From: Thioalkalivibrio denitrificans | GTDB lineage: Bacteria > Pseudomonadota > Gammaproteobacteria > Ectothiorhodospirales > Ectothiorhodospiraceae | Direction of reading: 5' to 3' | Assembly (NCBI RefSeq): GCF_002000365.1 | Contig: NZ_MVBK01000035.1 | Coordinates: 490-51,773 of the forward strand | Length of the DNA stretch: 51,284 nucleotides | In this document: piece by piece, positions 49,804 through 51,284 of the stretch | Numbering within the stretch: position 1 is the first letter of the stretch | Layout of the letters: each line of letters opens with the position of its first letter | Made by a program: the position numbers and the translations under genes | Notes under the pieces: model-generated | What the model was told of the DNA's origin: nothing | Databases searched by the model: none | Seen by the model: the letters and a program-made list of their open reading frames with translations, nothing else

Positions 49804-50327
49804 CGGGGAGTGCATTCAAGAATTGCGTGCAACGCCACTGGACGTGCCCGGGTGCACTTGGGACCATGGCCTTGCTGGCCACCCTGGTCCTCGCCGCCTT
49901 CGCGGCGACTCCCGGCGCTGCCAAACCGATGATGAGTCCGGTGGACTTTGCAACGCCGGAGCAGGAGGCGCAGTACCAGAAACTGGTTCGGGAGCTGCGC
50001 TGCACGGTCTGTCAGAGCGAGACCATCTACGAGTCGAATGCAGCCCTGGCCGGTGACATGCGCCGGCGTGTCTATGAGATGACGGTCGCGGGTGCCTCTG
50101 AACAGGAGATCATCGACTTTCTCGTCCAACGCTACGGCGACTACGTCCGCTACCGGCCCGCATTTCAGGCGAACACGGCTCTGCTGTGGGTCAGCCCATT
50201 CCTGATCCTGGTGGCGGGGACATTGATCTGGCTGCAGGCGGTGCGCCAGCGCCGCCGTGCGCTGACGCGTGCGGGGTTGACCGCGGACGAACGTGCCGCC
50301 CTTGAGCGGTTTCGTCATGGAGAATGA
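49800..50327 (+). CDS. ccmH: Cytochrome c maturation protein CcmH
   Basis: A 175-residue protein with an unusually long N-terminal signal region (signal core ALLATLVLAAFAATPG at about 24-39), the redox motif RCTVCQ (about 66-71, usually RCPxCQ) and a C-terminal membrane helix (about 125-145). It reduces apocytochrome cysteines and delivers them to CcmF. The ATG at 49800 overlaps the ccmG stop. An internal Met (residue 23) could be an alternative start giving a normal signal peptide. Confidence 0.93.
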   Translation: MTGSAFKNCVQRHWTCPGALGTMALLATLVLAAFAATPGAAKPMMSPVDFATPEQEAQYQKLVRELRCTVCQSETIYESNAALAGDMRRRVYEMTVAGASEQEIIDFLVQRYGDYVRYRPAFQANTALLWVSPFLILVAGTLIWLQAVRQRRRALTRAGLTADERAALERFRHGE

Positions 50328-50345
50328 TTCAGTGAGGTTCGAGGA

Positions 50346-51254
50346 ATGAATGCGGCGTTTGTGATCGCGCTGGCGGCCTTCATTGTCGGGGCCGTGGGCT
50401 TTGTGGTTTACCCGCTGCTCAGGAGTGCCCGTCCGGGTGCCAAACGGCGTACCCGGCGCGACGTGAACGCAGCCATCTACCGTGATCGACTGGCGGAACT
50501 GGACTACGACATGGCCCATGGGACGCTGACCCGGCAGCAGTATGATGCGGCGGTGGCTGACCTGGAGGAGGAGTTGGTCCAGAGCGGCGCCCTGGACCCC
50601 GAGGACAATGCGTCGGGCAGGAAATCCGGGCAACGCCTGCTGCTGGTCGGCTCCGGGGCGGTCGCCGCGCTGGGTGTGCCGCTGCTGGCCCTTGCCCTGT
50701 ACGGCAATGTCGGCTTCGTAGATGCGGTGCCCACAGGCGGGGCACAGAGTATGGCTCGCGGTGGACAGTCACCGTCGGACGGAGCCGTCCGTATGCCGAC
50801 CGGTCCGGACGACGTCGAGAATCTCGCAGTCCTTGCCGATCGCCTGCGCGCCCGACTTGCCGAGAATCCGGAAGACCGCGTGGGTTGGGCGCTGCTCGGT
50901 CGGACCCTGGTGGTCCTGGATCGTATCGAGGAAAGCAGCGAGGCGTTCGCGACGGCAGTTGCCCTGGACGGCTATCGTGATCCGGACCTGCTCGTCCAGT
51001 ACGCCGACGTGCTCGCCGAGGTGAGGGGCGGCCTTGAGGGGGAGCCGAAGGAACTGATCGACAAGGCACTCGAACTGGCTCCGGACCATCCGCAGGCTCT
51101 CTGGCTGGCCGGCAGTGCCGACTATTTTGCCGCGGATTACGATGGTGCGCGCCACTACTGGGAACGACTGCTGTCCGTCCTGCCGCCGGATTCCGAGTCT
51201 GCCTCCATCGTGCGATCCAACCTCGAGCGGATCGCGGCGGGTGGAGACGGGTAG
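50346..51254 (+). CDS. ccmI: Cytochrome c maturation protein CcmI
   Basis: A 302-residue protein. Two membrane helices (about 5-25 and 98-118) flank a short cytoplasmic loop; a periplasmic TPR domain follows (about 150-300) that binds the C-terminus of apocytochromes and passes them to CcmFH. NVNAAIYRDRLAELDYDMAHGTLTRQQYDAAVADLEEEL-like sequence (present around 38-75) is the usual CcmI loop. It is shorter than most CcmI (about 400). The stop codon TAG forms the first bases of a repeat that matches the MITE-like element end. Confidence 0.9.
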   Translation: MNAAFVIALAAFIVGAVGFVVYPLLRSARPGAKRRTRRDVNAAIYRDRLAELDYDMAHGTLTRQQYDAAVADLEEELVQSGALDPEDNASGRKSGQRLLLVGSGAVAALGVPLLALALYGNVGFVDAVPTGGAQSMARGGQSPSDGAVRMPTGPDDVENLAVLADRLRARLAENPEDRVGWALLGRTLVVLDRIEESSEAFATAVALDGYRDPDLLVQYADVLAEVRGGLEGEPKELIDKALELAPDHPQALWLAGSADYFAADYDGARHYWERLLSVLPPDSESASIVRSNLERIAAGGDG

Positions 51255-51284
51255 CCCGCATATCATCTCACCACCGTTCGTAGC
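51252..51284 (+). mobile_element. End of a second MITE-like element, cut by the window edge
   Basis: TAGCCCGCATAT followed by CATCTCACC matches the left end of the element at 44826-45085 with a 3-bp insertion. As at ccmA, the first three bases are the stop codon of the upstream gene, here ccmI. The rest lies outside the window. Confidence 0.6.

Overview
This 51 kb window is a high-GC, gene-dense chromosomal segment of a gammaproteobacterium. The gene content (a complete heme d1 nir set beside a complete ccm set, a bacterial sucrose synthase, a prkA-yeaH-spoVR operon, and a carbamoyl/amide metabolism cluster beside an MscS channel) fits a halophilic or haloalkaliphilic sulfur or denitrifying lineage such as the Ectothiorhodospiraceae. 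That placement is an inference from content; no rRNA or phylogenetic marker is present. No tRNA, rRNA, CRISPR array, phage or intact IS element was seen.

Layout. 1-5 kb: end of a TPR protein, a truncated hemoglobin with a DUF4242 protein, a GST, a PA2779-type protein and two coupled membrane-associated proteins of unknown function. 5-11 kb: TraB/GumN protein, DUF502 protein, a TetR regulator with matching palindromic operators at its own promoter and at the next gene (cupin), a PagL-like outer-membrane protein and an ABC-2 permease without an ATPase. 11-19 kb: three small minus-strand genes (DUF3775, DUF2288, membrane thioredoxin), small envelope proteins, a PepSY/response regulator/histidine kinase operon, an alkaline-phosphatase-superfamily enzyme, a cold-shock protein and a PfkB kinase. 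20-25 kb: prkA-yeaH-spoVR on the minus strand behind a good sigma-54-type promoter. 25-36 kb: sucrose synthase, divergent from a MarR regulator and a cluster of N-carbamoyl-amino-acid hydrolase, cysteine hydrolase, ATCase-like carbamoyltransferase, asparagine-synthetase-like amidotransferase and MscS channel. 36.8-44 kb: nirECFDLGHJN for heme d1, behind a perfect FNR-type box. 44.2-51.3 kb: ccmABCDEFGHI for cytochrome c maturation.

Functional reading. The nir and ccm blocks belong together: heme d1 synthesis uses periplasmic c-type cytochromes (NirC, NirN) that need Ccm, although nirS (the heme d1 enzyme) is not in the window. The 28-35 kb cluster contains exactly the chemistry needed to make and break N-alpha-carbamoyl-L-glutamine 1-amide, a compatible solute reported from Ectothiorhodospira marismortui. 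I propose it as the candidate system of interest: carbamoyl transfer plus amidation for synthesis, amide hydrolysis plus decarbamoylation for recovery, a MarR regulator for control and MscS for release. The sucrose synthase next door supports an osmoadaptation neighbourhood.

The intergenic spaces carry an unusual cohort of inverted-repeat elements whose arms are short degenerate tandem purine-rich units. At least eight lie directly behind stop codons, with several unrelated unit sequences but one architecture. A separate MITE-like element sits between ccmA and ccmB, and its end sequence supplies the TAG stop codons of both ccmA and ccmI.
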